Notes: generated from the sequence alone by a model not told the origin. A DNA stretch of 64,000 nucleotides from Roseibium marinum (GCF_002906165.1 NZ_PPCN01000004.1:62001-126000); one strand, 5' to 3'; numbered from the stretch's first letter, positions 1 through 8,316 are shown. Numbers and translations are program-made.

Positions 1-69
1 ACCGCCGGTAGCGAGCTGCCCGCCCCCTCTTCGCCTCCACAAGAACAAGAGTCGCGGATTTCCCGACAT
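1..69 (-). CDS. Start of a TetR-operator-controlled gene (partial, product unknown)
   Basis: An open frame of 23 codons runs from an ATG at 69 leftwards out of the window. It is preceded at normal spacing by an AAGGA ribosome binding site near 79-83. The visible residues (MSGNPRLLFLWRRRGGG...) are too few to assign a family. Its promoter region holds the perfect palindrome at 91-118, so the gene is probably repressed by a TetR-family protein; efflux or lipid-metabolism genes are common targets of such regulators, but that is only an inference here. Confidence 0.4.
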   Translation of the reverse strand, partial: MSGNPRLLFLWRRRGGGQLATGG

Positions 70-90
70 GTTCCAGCGTCCTTCTTCATC

Positions 91-118
91 ACAACATACC
101 AACCAGTTGGTATGTTGT
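91..118. promoter_or_regulatory. TetR-type operator, perfect inverted repeat
   Basis: Two perfect 13-bp arms (ACAACATACCAAC and its reverse complement) are separated by the 2 bp CA. A 28-bp near-continuous palindrome with ACCAAC/GTTGGT half sites is typical of TetR/AcrR-family operators. It lies 22 bp upstream of the start codon at 69 on the minus strand, where a bound repressor would block the promoter. No TetR gene is inside the window; it may be the cut gene itself or a neighbour to the left. Confidence 0.75.
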
Positions 119-254
119 CAATTTGAACGTTGTCTGCATGAGCCCCTGCACGCCCAATTTCAGCCGGAGCCCCTGATGCTACTCGGGGAGTAACGAGGCA
201 GCGCCGGACCTGAGCGGCTTGTGATTTAGAGAAACCGCCTTCCGGAAAGTCCTG

Positions 255-1223
255 TTAACGGCCGGACGTGAGCGACACCGCCATGTTGCACAGCAATTCG
301 AACATGATCGACACACCGAGAAAGGCGGTGCCACCGGTTGCATCGAAGGGAGGCGAGACCTCGACAAGATCCGCGCCGACGATGTTCACCCCGTCGAGCA
401 ACCGGGCCACCTGCAGGGCCTGAAAGGAATTCGGCCCGCCGACTTCCGGCGTCCCCGTTCCCGGTGCGAAGGCCGGATCGACGAAGTCGATGTCGTAGGA
501 AACATAGGTCTCGCCAAGCCCGACAATTTCCCTGGCTTCCGTCATGACGTCCTCGGGCCCTCTGGCGTGAAACTCCTCGATCGGGATCACCCTTATGCCG
601 ACGCTTGCCGCGAAATCCCGGTCTTCGTTGTCGTAGGCCGTGCCGCGGATACCGATCTGGACCACGCGCTTTGGATCCAGAAGCCCCTCCTCCACCGCCC
701 GGCGGAATGGCGTGCCGTGCGTATAGAGCATGCCGCCGAAATAGCTCTTGTAGAGGTCGGTATGACTGTCGAAATGGATCATGCCGAGCGGGCGGTCCTT
801 CGCCAGCGCCCGCAGGATCGGCAGGGAACACAGGTGATCGCCCCCGGCCGACAACGGCACGATCCCGGCGGCGACCACCTTGTCGTAGAAATCCGTCATT
901 CGCTTCAGACTGTCATCGACGCTGGCCGGATTGGGACCGACATCGCCGAGATCCGCGCAATTGACCAATTCGAACGGCCGCACGCCCGTCGCCCCGTTCT
1001 GCGCCCGGATCATGGTCGACATGTCGCGCAGCTGGCGCGGCCCGTGGCGGGGCCCGGGCCGGTTGGTCGTCCCGCCGTCCCAGGGCGCTCCTATCAGGCC
1101 GATCCGCACGTCCTTCAGGCGAGGATGATCGAGATCGACCAACGGCAGGCGCATGAAGGTCGGTACGCCGGCGAAGCGGGGAAGCTCGAAACCAGAGACG
1201 GGATGAAAGAACGAATCCGGCAT
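255..1223 (-). CDS. speB: Agmatinase-family ureohydrolase
   Basis: A 322-residue ureohydrolase that releases urea from a guanidino substrate such as agmatine using two Mn ions. All metal ligands of the arginase/agmatinase fold are visible: GGDH (H130), HFDSHTD (D152, H154, D156) and SYDIDFVDP (D244, D246), the last followed by the family signature PGTGTPEVGG. The ATG at 1223 has an AGGAGAGG-type ribosome binding site. It lies 136 bp after ivd on the same strand and may be read through from that operon. Guanidinobutyrase or guanidinopropionase activity cannot be excluded from sequence, so the substrate is uncertain although the family is not. Confidence 0.85.
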   Translation of the reverse strand: MPDSFFHPVSGFELPRFAGVPTFMRLPLVDLDHPRLKDVRIGLIGAPWDGGTTNRPGPRHGPRQLRDMSTMIRAQNGATGVRPFELVNCADLGDVGPNPASVDDSLKRMTDFYDKVVAAGIVPLSAGGDHLCSLPILRALAKDRPLGMIHFDSHTDLYKSYFGGMLYTHGTPFRRAVEEGLLDPKRVVQIGIRGTAYDNEDRDFAASVGIRVIPIEEFHARGPEDVMTEAREIVGLGETYVSYDIDFVDPAFAPGTGTPEVGGPNSFQALQVARLLDGVNIVGADLVEVSPPFDATGGTAFLGVSIMFELLCNMAVSLTSGR

Positions 1224-1359
1224 AAGCCTCTCCTATCACGGGAAAACGGTCCTCCCGATCTAATCAGATGATGTCAGCCCGTCCAGAAGAAGTTATCGCG
1301 AGGTCCCCGCAGCGCCGAAACACACCGGGAGACAGGCGCCGACGTTTCCGCCAGAACGC

Positions 1360-2532
1360 TCACGCGGTCTTGTTGAAGATCTCCCGTCCGATCAGCATGC
1401 GCCGGATTTCGGAGGTGCCCGCGCCGATTTCATAGAGCTTGGCGTCGCGCAGCAGGCGGCCGGTCGGATATTCGTTGATATAGCCGTTCCCGCCAAGGAG
1501 CTGGATGGCATCGAGGGCGATCTTGGTGGCGTTTTCGGCTGCGTAAAGAATGGCCCCGGCGGCATCCTCGCGGGTCGTTTCGCCTCGGTCGCAGGCCTTT
1601 GCGACGGCATAGACGTAGGACTTGGTGGCGTTCATGGTGACATACATGTCCGCGACCTTGCCCTGCACCAGCTGAAAGGTGCCGATCGCCTGGCCGAACT
1701 GTTCTCGTTCATGGACATAGGGGATGACAACATCCATCGCCGCCTGCATGATGCCGACAGCTCCTGCCGCCAGAACGGCCCGCTCGTAATCCAGGCCGGA
1801 CATCAGCACATTGACGCCCTTGCCGACCGCGCCGAGCACGTTTTCCTCCGGCACTTCACAGTCCCGGAACACCAGCTCGCCGGTTTCAGACCCGCGCATG
1901 CCCAGCTTGTCGAGCTTCTGCGCGACGGAAAAGCCCGGGAAATCCTTCTCGACCAGGAAGGCGGTAATGCCTTTCGCTCCGGCGTCCGGATCGGTCTTGG
2001 CATAGATGATCATGGTATCGGCGGAGGGACCGTTGGTGATCCACATCTTGGATCCGTTCAGGATGTAGCGGTCACCCTTTTTCTCCGCGCGCAGTTTCAT
2101 CGAAACGACGTCGGAACCGGCGCCTGTCTCGGACATCGCCAGCGCGCCGAGATGTTCGCCCGTCACCAGTTTCTCCAGATAGCGCTTCTTCTGCCCGTCA
2201 TTGCCCCAGCGGCGGAGCTGATTGACACAAAGGTTGGAATGCGCGCCGTAGCTGAGGCCGATGGAGGCGGACGCCCGGCTGACTTCCTCCATGGCAATGC
2301 AATGTTCCAGATACCCGAGTCCGGAGCCGCCCCAGTCTTCCTCAACCGTGATGCCATGCAGGCCGAGCGCGCCCATTTCCGGCCAGAGCTCACGCGGGAA
2401 CCAGTCCTCGCGGTCGATCTTTGCGGCCAGCGGCGCGATGCGGTCCTGGCTGTAGGAGCGGACGGTGTCGCGCAGCATGTCTGCGGTTTCGCCGAGATCG
2501 AAATTGAAACCCGGAAAATCATTGCGGATCAT
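1360..2532 (-). CDS. ivd: Isovaleryl-CoA dehydrogenase
   Basis: A 390-residue FAD-dependent acyl-CoA dehydrogenase that converts isovaleryl-CoA to 3-methylcrotonyl-CoA in leucine catabolism. It shows the FAD/substrate signatures [10 protein letters not shown] and MWITNG and the C-terminal [14 protein letters not shown] region. The catalytic base distinguishes the enzyme: E250 in [12 protein letters not shown] matches the isovaleryl-CoA dehydrogenase position, while the site used by short- and medium-chain enzymes is occupied by small residues ([12 protein letters not shown]). A GGAGG ribosome binding site precedes the ATG. It is last in a run with the LiuR-type regulator, a thioesterase and a GNAT gene. 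Confidence 0.93.
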   Translation of the reverse strand: MIRNDFPGFNFDLGETADMLRDTVRSYSQDRIAPLAAKIDREDWFPRELWPEMGALGLHGITVEEDWGGSGLGYLEHCIAMEEVSRASASIGLSYGAHSNLCVNQLRRWGNDGQKKRYLEKLVTGEHLGALAMSETGAGSDVVSMKLRAEKKGDRYILNGSKMWITNGPSADTMIIYAKTDPDAGAKGITAFLVEKDFPGFSVAQKLDKLGMRGSETGELVFRDCEVPEENVLGAVGKGVNVLMSGLDYERAVLAAGAVGIMQAAMDVVIPYVHEREQFGQAIGTFQLVQGKVADMYVTMNATKSYVYAVAKACDRGETTREDAAGAILYAAENATKIALDAIQLLGGNGYINEYPTGRLLRDAKLYEIGAGTSEIRRMLIGREIFNKTA

Positions 2533-2559
2533 TTTGGTTTCCTCCCAATGCTCCGGAAA

Positions 2560-3006
2560 TCAGGAGCGCTCATATCGGATGAAGTCGCTTAAAACGCCGA
2601 CCCGGTCATAGAGTTTCCGGGCGCGCTCGTTGTGGTGATGCGTGTGCCAGTAGACTGTGCCGTCGGCCCCGGGCTCGCCGTCGGCGGCCGCATAAACAGC
2701 CTCGATCAGCTTGCGTCCCGCGCCGGTGCCCCGGCCGGTCTCGCTGACGAAGAGATCCTCCAGATAACAGGTCGACCTCTTCGACCATGTGCTGGAATGG
2801 AAGAGATAGTGGACAAAGCCGACGAGGCTGCCCTCCCTGACGGCCACGAAGGCGTCATGACCTGCCGTCGAAAGCAGGCGTTCGAACAGGGTTTCGGTCA
2901 CGTCCGCGGGCAGATCCTGCCGGTAAAATTCGAGATAGGCGTTCCAGAGGACCTGCCAGGCCGGGCGATCTTCCCGCCGAAGCGCCCGTATGACGGTATC
3001 TGCCAT
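2560..3006 (-). CDS. GNAT-family N-acetyltransferase
   Basis: A 148-residue single-domain acetyltransferase of the GNAT fold. The acetyl-CoA pyrophosphate loop is seen as ETGRGTGAGRKLIEAV near residues 88-103, preceded by the beta-4 segment YLEDLFVSE; the C-terminal HHHNERARKLYDRVGV segment is the usual conserved helix. The substrate is unknown. It sits between the thioesterase (3 bp away) and ivd (27 bp away), so it is part of the LiuR-headed operon and may act on a small amine or on a protein linked to acyl-CoA metabolism. Confidence 0.85.
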   Translation of the reverse strand: MADTVIRALRREDRPAWQVLWNAYLEFYRQDLPADVTETLFERLLSTAGHDAFVAVREGSLVGFVHYLFHSSTWSKRSTCYLEDLFVSETGRGTGAGRKLIEAVYAAADGEPGADGTVYWHTHHHNERARKLYDRVGVLSDFIRYERS

Positions 3007-3009
3007 GGC

Positions 3010-3453
3010 TCAGTCCTTTACTCCGGGAACGCTCACAAGCGTAAAAAGGCCGGTGGCGACATGCACGTGGACACCCTCATCAAGACCGTAGACATCGGCT
3101 TTCGCGATCGTCAGCGTGCGGCCGGGCTTCACCACCCTGCCCCGGGCCATCAGGACCTTTTGCGCGGCTGGATTGAGGAGATTGATCTTGTATTCGCTCG
3201 TCAAAACGCCGAAGCCGGGCGCGAAAAGGGACAGGGCCGCGTAGCCTGCGGCGGAATCGGCGATCGAGGACGTCACGCCGGCATGAAAATAGCCATGCTG
3301 CTGGGTGAGATCTGTGCGCATTTTCAGCTCCAGATCCACCGCGCCCGGCGACAGATGGACCAGTTCGGCGCCCAGATTCGTCATGAATGCCTGTGCCGCG
3401 TAGCTGGAGCGGACGCGGTTTTCCCAGTTTGGATCTCGTGGGGTGAAATCCAT
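3010..3453 (-). CDS. PaaI-like hotdog-fold acyl-CoA thioesterase
   Basis: A 147-residue hotdog thioesterase of the PaaI type. The hallmark segment QQHGYFHAGVTSSIADSAAGYAA holds the HG...H-G and the aspartate used for thioester hydrolysis, followed by the strand LTSEYKINLLNPA. It probably hydrolyses an acyl-CoA in leucine or fatty-acid degradation, relieving CoA trapping. Its ATG overlaps the stop of the upstream regulator by one base (TGATG), which indicates translational coupling inside the ivd operon. Confidence 0.85.
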   Translation of the reverse strand: MDFTPRDPNWENRVRSSYAAQAFMTNLGAELVHLSPGAVDLELKMRTDLTQQHGYFHAGVTSSIADSAAGYAALSLFAPGFGVLTSEYKINLLNPAAQKVLMARGRVVKPGRTLTIAKADVYGLDEGVHVHVATGLFTLVSVPGVKD

Positions 3454-3854
3454 CAGACCTTCTCCGGGGACAGCCTGGTCCCCAGTTCGCAGATGCGCGC
3501 ACGCGCACCGCTCTCGACCTCGTCAAGCTCCAGGAGGGTCAGTTCGATATCCCGTTGCTTTTCCAGAAGCTCTTCCCGCCGGGCGGCGATCCTCGCCAGC
3601 AACAGCTTCAGTTGGCCGGTTTCCCCAGGGTCGCTCGCGTACATCTCGATGATTTCCCTGATATCGTTCAGGGAAAAACCGAGACGTTTGCCACGCAGGA
3701 TCAGTTTGATCCGCGTCCGGTCGCCGGGAGTATAAAGGCGCTGACGCCCGCGGCGGCTCGGAGACACCAGCCCTTGCGCCTCGTAGAAACGCAAGGTGCG
3801 GGTGGTGATGTCGAATTCCTGTGTCAGCTGGGTGATCGTAAAATAGCGCTGCAT
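3453..3854 (-). CDS. liuR: MerR-family regulator, LiuR type
   Basis: A MerR-family activator of about 133 residues from the ATG at 3854, which has a GGAAGGG ribosome binding site; a longer reading from 3881 lacks one. The N-terminal winged helix reads YFTITQLTQEFDITTRTLRFYE, followed by the GLVSP-R-R-LY wing and the LKLILRGKRLGFSLNDI segment characteristic of the LiuR subgroup that senses branched-chain acyl-CoA intermediates. A C-terminal dimerisation helix follows, and there is no cysteine effector loop. It is the first gene of the operon ending in ivd, matching the known role of LiuR in leucine and isovalerate utilisation. Confidence 0.85.
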   Translation of the reverse strand: MQRYFTITQLTQEFDITTRTLRFYEAQGLVSPSRRGRQRLYTPGDRTRIKLILRGKRLGFSLNDIREIIEMYASDPGETGQLKLLLARIAARREELLEKQRDIELTLLELDEVESGARARICELGTRLSPEKV

Positions 3855-3890
3855 GCCCGACCCTTCCTGGTTGAGGCACAATTCCGGCTT

Positions 3891-3906
3891 TTTACGTTAA
3901 AGTCAA
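3891..3906. promoter_or_regulatory. Probable LiuR operator
   Basis: TTTACGTTAAAGTCAA is an imperfect 16-bp inverted repeat (6 of 8 positions pair) resembling the known LiuR consensus of TTGACGT-type half sites. On the minus strand its first six bases (TTGACT) could be the -35 of the regulator promoter, with a weak AATTGT 17 bp further on. Overlap of operator and -35/spacer is usual for MerR proteins. It lies 37 bp upstream of the liuR start. Confidence 0.55.
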
Positions 3907-3945
3907 TAAGTTGATTTTCTGTATTGAATTACAATTGGTTAGTGA

Positions 3946-4656
3946 TCATGATTTTAGGCTTTCCAGCCCCGTATCCTTGTTCAGGACATTCAGGTCCACA
4001 TCGCCCGAAATCCCTTTCACCGTGCCGCGGTCATGATACTGCCAGCCGGTCCACTCATTTGCATAGGCGGGAGAATGCCAGACCGAGCGGGCCCAGAGCC
4101 TGCGGTTCAGGCCACTGCCCCTCAGATAGGCGAAATAGAAATCCTGCGGCGAATAGAAGATGATCCGCTTGCCGCCCGCCTGCTCCACCAGTGCGGTAAA
4201 GTCGCTGATTTCACGCAGAACTTCTTCGACGGGTGGACGGCGCGCGCAATTTCCGGTGAATTCGAGGTCCACCATCGGCGCGAGCATGTCGCGGTCGTCG
4301 GGAAGGACAGAGAGGAAATTTTCCGCCTGCTTTCTCCCTGACTGGCACAGGCTGAAATAGTGATAGGCGCCGCGCGCAAGTCCCGCCGCGCCGGCACCGG
4401 CCCAGTTCTTTTGAAAAGCGCCGTCCTTGAAGTCGCCGCCTTCGCTCGCCTTCATATAGACAAAAGCCACGTCGTCCGCCGCGACCTGGTTCCAGTCGAT
4501 GTCTCCCTGATGATGGGAGACATCGATGCCGCGAAGCGGATAGTCGTCCCGGTCAGGTTCCCAGTTCATGAAAAAAAACGCCGCTCCGGCAACCGAAATC
4601 ACACCGCCGACCGCTATGTAAAACAGCACCCGCAATGCCGCCTGCAAGAAACTCAT
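3946..4656 (-). CDS. Membrane-anchored GH25 lysozyme-like muramidase
   Basis: A 236-residue glycoside hydrolase family 25 protein, expected to cut the N-acetylmuramyl bond of peptidoglycan. Residues 7-30 form one hydrophobic helix (signal anchor), so the domain faces the periplasm. Catalytic landmarks are GIDVSHHQGDIDW (D45), YMKASEG (E72), DLEFTG (D130, E132) and the C-terminal WQYHDRGTVKGISGDVDLNV. The ATG at 4656 puts the anchor at the N-terminus; a TTG at 4692 in frame is possible, and neither start has a strong ribosome binding site. Self-encoded wall remodelling is more likely than bacteriolysis of other cells, as no phage genes are near. Confidence 0.85.
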   Translation of the reverse strand: MSFLQAALRVLFYIAVGGVISVAGAAFFFMNWEPDRDDYPLRGIDVSHHQGDIDWNQVAADDVAFVYMKASEGGDFKDGAFQKNWAGAGAAGLARGAYHYFSLCQSGRKQAENFLSVLPDDRDMLAPMVDLEFTGNCARRPPVEEVLREISDFTALVEQAGGKRIIFYSPQDFYFAYLRGSGLNRRLWARSVWHSPAYANEWTGWQYHDRGTVKGISGDVDLNVLNKDTGLESLKS

Positions 4657-4716
4657 ATCGCCGCACCCGCATTGTCCCCCAAGTAAAAACAAACCTGCCG
4701 CACAAGGCGTTAAAAT

Positions 4717-5142
4717 TCAGGATAGAAAATTCGGCCAGAGCGGAGCCGCGGCCAGTTCCAGGACATTTCCGTCCGGATCGTTAAAATAAAGGCTTGTCCC
4801 GCCCGCCGGCCAGGTCACCTCGCTGATGATGTCGATCCCGTTTTCCGTCAGATAATCGCGCCATGGCTGCACCTGTTCGCCGGAGATCCGGAATGCGAAA
4901 TGACTGTGACCGGTGGTATCGTGCCCGGGAACGGTCCCACCCTCGGTCTCAACATCTTCACCCGTATGACCGCGATGAAAAACCAGCAGGGTCTGCGCGG
5001 GTCCGGCGTCGTAGGCGTAGAGACGCTCGCCCGCGACCATGCGTTCAAGTCCCAGAACACCGGAATAAAAGCCATGCGCGGCCTCCATGTCGTCGACATA
5101 GACGGCGGTCTCCAGAATGCCGTCGATCTGTGGCGCGTGCAT
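4717..5142 (-). CDS. VOC-family (glyoxalase/dioxygenase superfamily) protein
   Basis: A 141-residue vicinal-oxygen-chelate protein with two beta-alpha-beta-beta-beta modules: the first starts LETAVYVDDMEAAHGFYSGVLGL, and the second carries GHSHFAFRI (metal-binding His) and FNDPDGNVLEL (metal-binding Glu). Both ends of a metal site are present, so enzymatic activity is plausible; the substrate (methylglyoxal, antibiotic or aromatic diol) cannot be told. A GGGGAG ribosome binding site lies 11 bases before the ATG. It is followed by the GH25 gene on the same strand. Confidence 0.8.
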   Translation of the reverse strand: MHAPQIDGILETAVYVDDMEAAHGFYSGVLGLERMVAGERLYAYDAGPAQTLLVFHRGHTGEDVETEGGTVPGHDTTGHSHFAFRISGEQVQPWRDYLTENGIDIISEVTWPAGGTSLYFNDPDGNVLELAAAPLWPNFLS

Positions 5143-5257
5143 TTCTTATAAGCTCCCCATGACGATGCGCATCGGCTCGAAATAACTCTACCCGATCGGG
5201 CGGCAAAGGCTAACCGCAGGGCAATCACGTCCTGTTTCAGTCGCGACTACGCCCGGC

Positions 5258-5290
5258 AAAACCGAAATCGCCCCGCAGGTTGCGGGGCGA
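5258..5290 (-). terminator. Intrinsic terminator of ohr
   Basis: On the minus strand, just past the ohr stop at 5347, a perfect 10-bp stem TCGCCCCGCA/TGCGGGGCGA with a 3-base loop is followed by TTTCGGTTTT. This strong GC hairpin with a T-rich tail ends the ohr transcript and protects the VOC gene from read-through. Confidence 0.8.
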
Positions 5291-5346
5291 ATTCGAAAGT
5301 CGCCAGGTCAAGGCGGCGGTCTGCCTTGCCACTGGACCCGAGGACG

Positions 5347-5772
5347 TCAGACCACCGTCAGCTTGACATCGATATTGTTGCGGGTCGCGTTGGAATACGG
5401 ACAGACCTGATGCGCTTTCGCGACGAGATCTTCCGCGACCGTCCTGTCGAGGCCCGGCAGAGAAATCTCCAAAGCGACCTCCAGACCGAAACCGCCCTCC
5501 GAGCGCGGCCCGATACCCACCGTCGAGGTGATCGAAGTATCGGCCGGAACGGCGATCTTTTCCTGACCCCCGACAAATTTCATCGCGCCGATGAAACAGG
5601 CGGCATAGCCGGCGGCGAACAATTCTTCCGGGTTGTTGCCATCCCCGCCGGAACCGCCCAGTTCCTTCGGCGTCGCCAGCTTGACACTGAAGGAACCGCT
5701 CAGGGTTTCCGCCGCGCCATCCCGACCGCCGGTCGCCCGGGCTTTTGTCTCGTATTTTACATCTACAGCCAT
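5347..5772 (-). CDS. ohr: Organic hydroperoxide resistance protein Ohr
   Basis: A 141-residue cysteine-based thiol peroxidase of the Ohr/OsmC family that reduces organic and lipid hydroperoxides. Peroxidatic C59 (AAGYAACF) and resolving C124 (HQVCPYSNATRNN) are both present, as is the conserved arginine R17 in the N-terminal GGRDG. The VCPYS-AT-N motif marks the Ohr subgroup rather than OsmC. The gene is divergent from the MarR-family gene ohrR with about 173 bp between them, holding three operator-like copies. Confidence 0.95.
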   Translation of the reverse strand: MAVDVKYETKARATGGRDGAAETLSGSFSVKLATPKELGGSGGDGNNPEELFAAGYAACFIGAMKFVGGQEKIAVPADTSITSTVGIGPRSEGGFGLEVALEISLPGLDRTVAEDLVAKAHQVCPYSNATRNNIDVKLTVV

Positions 5773-5837
5773 CTCAATTCTCCTTCATTTCATTCCGACC
5801 ACGGGCAGCCGCAAAAAGATTGCAGGCGCCGTATCAC

Positions 5838-5931
5838 TATATCGCGCAGGTTTTTATCGTGCGCGATATATTTGTTCACATATGGTGCGCTCGCAAAAAC
5901 GTCAAGAACTTGCGATCATATCGCGCACGAT
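5838..5931. promoter_or_regulatory. Triplicated OhrR operator between ohr and ohrR
   Basis: Three copies of TGCGCGATAT lie in the divergent spacer. TATATCGCGCA at 5838-5848 and its exact inverse at 5860-5870 form an 11-bp inverted repeat, and a third copy is at 5918-5927. Sites 5856-5867 and 5920-5931 are exact reverse complements of each other and each is itself a 10/12 palindrome (ATCGTGCGCGAT), the size expected for a MarR dimer. The last site lies just before the ohrR ribosome binding site, which predicts autorepression; the first two would repress ohr. Confidence 0.75.
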
Positions 5932-5945
5932 TTATAAGGAGGCGC

Positions 5946-6662
5946 ATGACCCAGACGACAGAGCAGATGTCTCTTCTGGACGCGATCGGATTAACCGCGC
6001 CCGAGGAGCAGAAAACACCGAAAAAAGACAAGCCCGCCAAGGCTGAAGCGTCCGAGAAAAAGCCGCGTAAAAAGACCTCTGCCAAAAGCGGAACCAGGCC
6101 GGCAGCGAAGCCGGAGAGGACGGCCGGGGTGGAGATGCCCCCTGCCGCGACAGATGCTGGCACCGCTGTTTTACCGGAACCTCCGGCGGAAAAGCCGGTA
6201 CCCGGTCCTGCTGAAATCGCGAACGATCCTCTGCCGCTCGATAGATTTCTGTGTTTCGCGCTCTATTCCGCCAATCATGCCATGAACGGTGTCTACAAGG
6301 CTCTCCTGAAGGAGATCGGCCTCACCTATCCGCAATTCCTCGCCATGACAGTTCTGTGGGAAACCAGCAATGTACCGGTCGGAACGATCACAGCGAAGCT
6401 GCAACTCGACACCAACACGCTGACCCCGCTCCTGAAGCGGCTGGAAGCCATGGGCCTGGTCACGCGCACGCGTAACATCAAGGATGAGCGTCAGGTGATC
6501 CTCAAGCTGACCCGCAAGGGCCGCGCGCTGCAGAAGAAGACACAGCATTTCGGCAACTGCATCCTGTCCTCCGCCGGCCTGGAGCTTGAAGAAGTCATGG
6601 AACTTCAGGGCAAGATCATGAAACTGCGCGATAATCTGCGAAAAGCCGACACCGGTTCGTGA
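5946..6662 (+). CDS. ohrR: OhrR, MarR-family organic peroxide sensor with long N-terminal extension
   Basis: A 238-residue repressor. Residues 98-238 are a complete MarR winged-helix domain of the OhrR type: LDRFLCFALYSANHAMNGVYK carries the peroxide-sensing C103, followed by GLTYPQFLAM, and the wing region is TRTRNIKDERQVILKLT. C205 could be the resolving cysteine of a two-Cys OhrR. Residues 1-95 are a lysine/alanine/proline-rich, apparently disordered extension absent from the usual 140-160-residue OhrR. The ATG at 5946 has an optimal AAGGAGG six bases away, so the extension is probably translated. The partner gene ohr is divergent. Confidence 0.9.
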   Translation: MTQTTEQMSLLDAIGLTAPEEQKTPKKDKPAKAEASEKKPRKKTSAKSGTRPAAKPERTAGVEMPPAATDAGTAVLPEPPAEKPVPGPAEIANDPLPLDRFLCFALYSANHAMNGVYKALLKEIGLTYPQFLAMTVLWETSNVPVGTITAKLQLDTNTLTPLLKRLEAMGLVTRTRNIKDERQVILKLTRKGRALQKKTQHFGNCILSSAGLELEEVMELQGKIMKLRDNLRKADTGS

Positions 6663-6710
6663 CCGGCTCCCGCCTTTCGGGCGTTCACGTTGCGGCGAAG
6701 GAAAGCTTCG

Positions 6711-8126
6711 CTACAGCGGCAGGCCGAACCAGAGCGCGGCTATGCCTAGAAAGGCAAAGAAGCCGACGACGTCGGTGACCGTCGTCACGAAGACGCTGGA
6801 GGCGATCGCCGGATCGACATTGAGCCGGTCGAGCGCGATCGGGATCAGCAGGCCGGAAAGACCGGCAAACAGCATGTTGATGACGATCGAACCGCCGATC
6901 ACCACACCCAGGCCGGGACTGTCGAACCACAGCCAGGCTGTCAATCCGATCAGTATGGCGAGCGCGACACCATTGAGCGCGCTCACCAGGATTTCGCGGT
7001 TCAGCACCCGCATCAGGTTGCGGGTGCCCAGTTCCTGGGTCGCGATCCCGCGCACGGCGACGGTCATGGTCTGCGTACCGGCATTCCCCCCCATCGACGC
7101 CACGATCGGCATCAGAACGGCGAGCGCAACCATCGCCTCGATGGTTTCCTCGAAGAGCGCGATCACCACGGATGCCAGGATCGCCGTGCCCAGGTTGACC
7201 ACCAGCCAGGCAAATCGCGAGCGCGCGATGGTCATCACCGTGTCGGAGATTTCCTCGTCGCCGACCCCGGCCAGCGCACGAAGATCTTCTTCCGCTTCCT
7301 CCTGGATGACATCGACGATGTCATCGACGGTCAGAACACCGACAAGACGCTCATTCTCGTCGACAACGGCGGAGGAGACGAGATTGTAGCGCTCGAAGCG
7401 GCGGGCCACCTCCTCCTGGTCCTCGGTTGCCAGAACCGCCTGCCGGGTTTCCTCCATGATGGAGGTGACCTTTTCCCTGCGTTTGGTGCGCAGGATCTTG
7501 TCCAGATGCACCGACCCGAGCAGCTTGAAAGCCGGATCGACGACATAGATCTCGTAAAAACTGTCCGGAAGGTCGCGCGCCTCGCGCATGTAGTCGATTG
7601 TCTGGCCGACCGTCCAGAACTGCGCCACAGCGATAAACTCGCTCTGCATGCGCCGTCCGGCGCTTTCTTCCGGATAATCCAGCGCTTTTTGCAGCTGTGC
7701 CCGGTCCGCATAGGGCAGCTCATCGAGGATCGCGGCCTGATCCTCCTCGTCCATATCCTCCAGGATGTAGACGGCATCGTCGGAATCGAGTTCGCCGAGA
7801 CCTTCGGCGATGGCCTCCGTCGGCAGATCCTCCAGAACCTGCAGTCGGGTCGCCTCGTCCATTTCGGTCAGGGCCGTATAGTCGAAGTCCTCGCCCAGCA
7901 GCTGGATGAAGGTGGCCCGCTCGTCCGGGTTAATGGTCTCAAGGAGGTCGCCGGTATCGGCCTCGTGCAGGTCGGCGGCAAGCGCTCTCAGACCGAACTG
8001 ATCATTCGCCCTGATCGCCGTTTCGACGGCGGCGATGAAATCCGGATTGAGATGATCTTCCGCGTCGCGCACCGCAATAACCGGTTCGGGAGAGGCTATG
8101 ACATCGAGATCGGCTGCTTCACTCAT
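6711..8126 (-). CDS. mgtE: MgtE-family magnesium channel/transporter (copy 1)
   Basis: A 471-residue MgtE. The first 130 residues form the acidic superhelical N domain (repeats such as DYTALTEMDEATRLQVLEDL). A CBS pair spans about 140-260, then a plug helix and five membrane helices with the pore signature MPIVASMGGNAGTQ. The intracellular acidic residue of the last helices is seen in VTTVTDVVGFF. It imports Mg2+ and closes when cytosolic Mg2+ fills the N/CBS domains. It stands alone between ohrR (convergent) and a secreted-protein gene. A second, distinct MgtE is encoded at 26747-28171. Confidence 0.93.
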   Translation of the reverse strand: MSEAADLDVIASPEPVIAVRDAEDHLNPDFIAAVETAIRANDQFGLRALAADLHEADTGDLLETINPDERATFIQLLGEDFDYTALTEMDEATRLQVLEDLPTEAIAEGLGELDSDDAVYILEDMDEEDQAAILDELPYADRAQLQKALDYPEESAGRRMQSEFIAVAQFWTVGQTIDYMREARDLPDSFYEIYVVDPAFKLLGSVHLDKILRTKRREKVTSIMEETRQAVLATEDQEEVARRFERYNLVSSAVVDENERLVGVLTVDDIVDVIQEEAEEDLRALAGVGDEEISDTVMTIARSRFAWLVVNLGTAILASVVIALFEETIEAMVALAVLMPIVASMGGNAGTQTMTVAVRGIATQELGTRNLMRVLNREILVSALNGVALAILIGLTAWLWFDSPGLGVVIGGSIVINMLFAGLSGLLIPIALDRLNVDPAIASSVFVTTVTDVVGFFAFLGIAALWFGLPL

Positions 8127-8316
8127 ACGATGCTCCCCCTTCTGCGCGCGTTTATCTTCACCGGCGAAACGGGAGCCGGCATGTCGTGACCAGAACTAGC
8201 GTCTGGCAGGGAAAAGCGCCACCGGAAAAGAGGAACCGGTCCACAAGACTTGCAATCGAAATGCGAAATGCGCGCGGCGCGCCTGCCATCTGCCGACAGG
8301 CGCGAATTCCGTTCGA

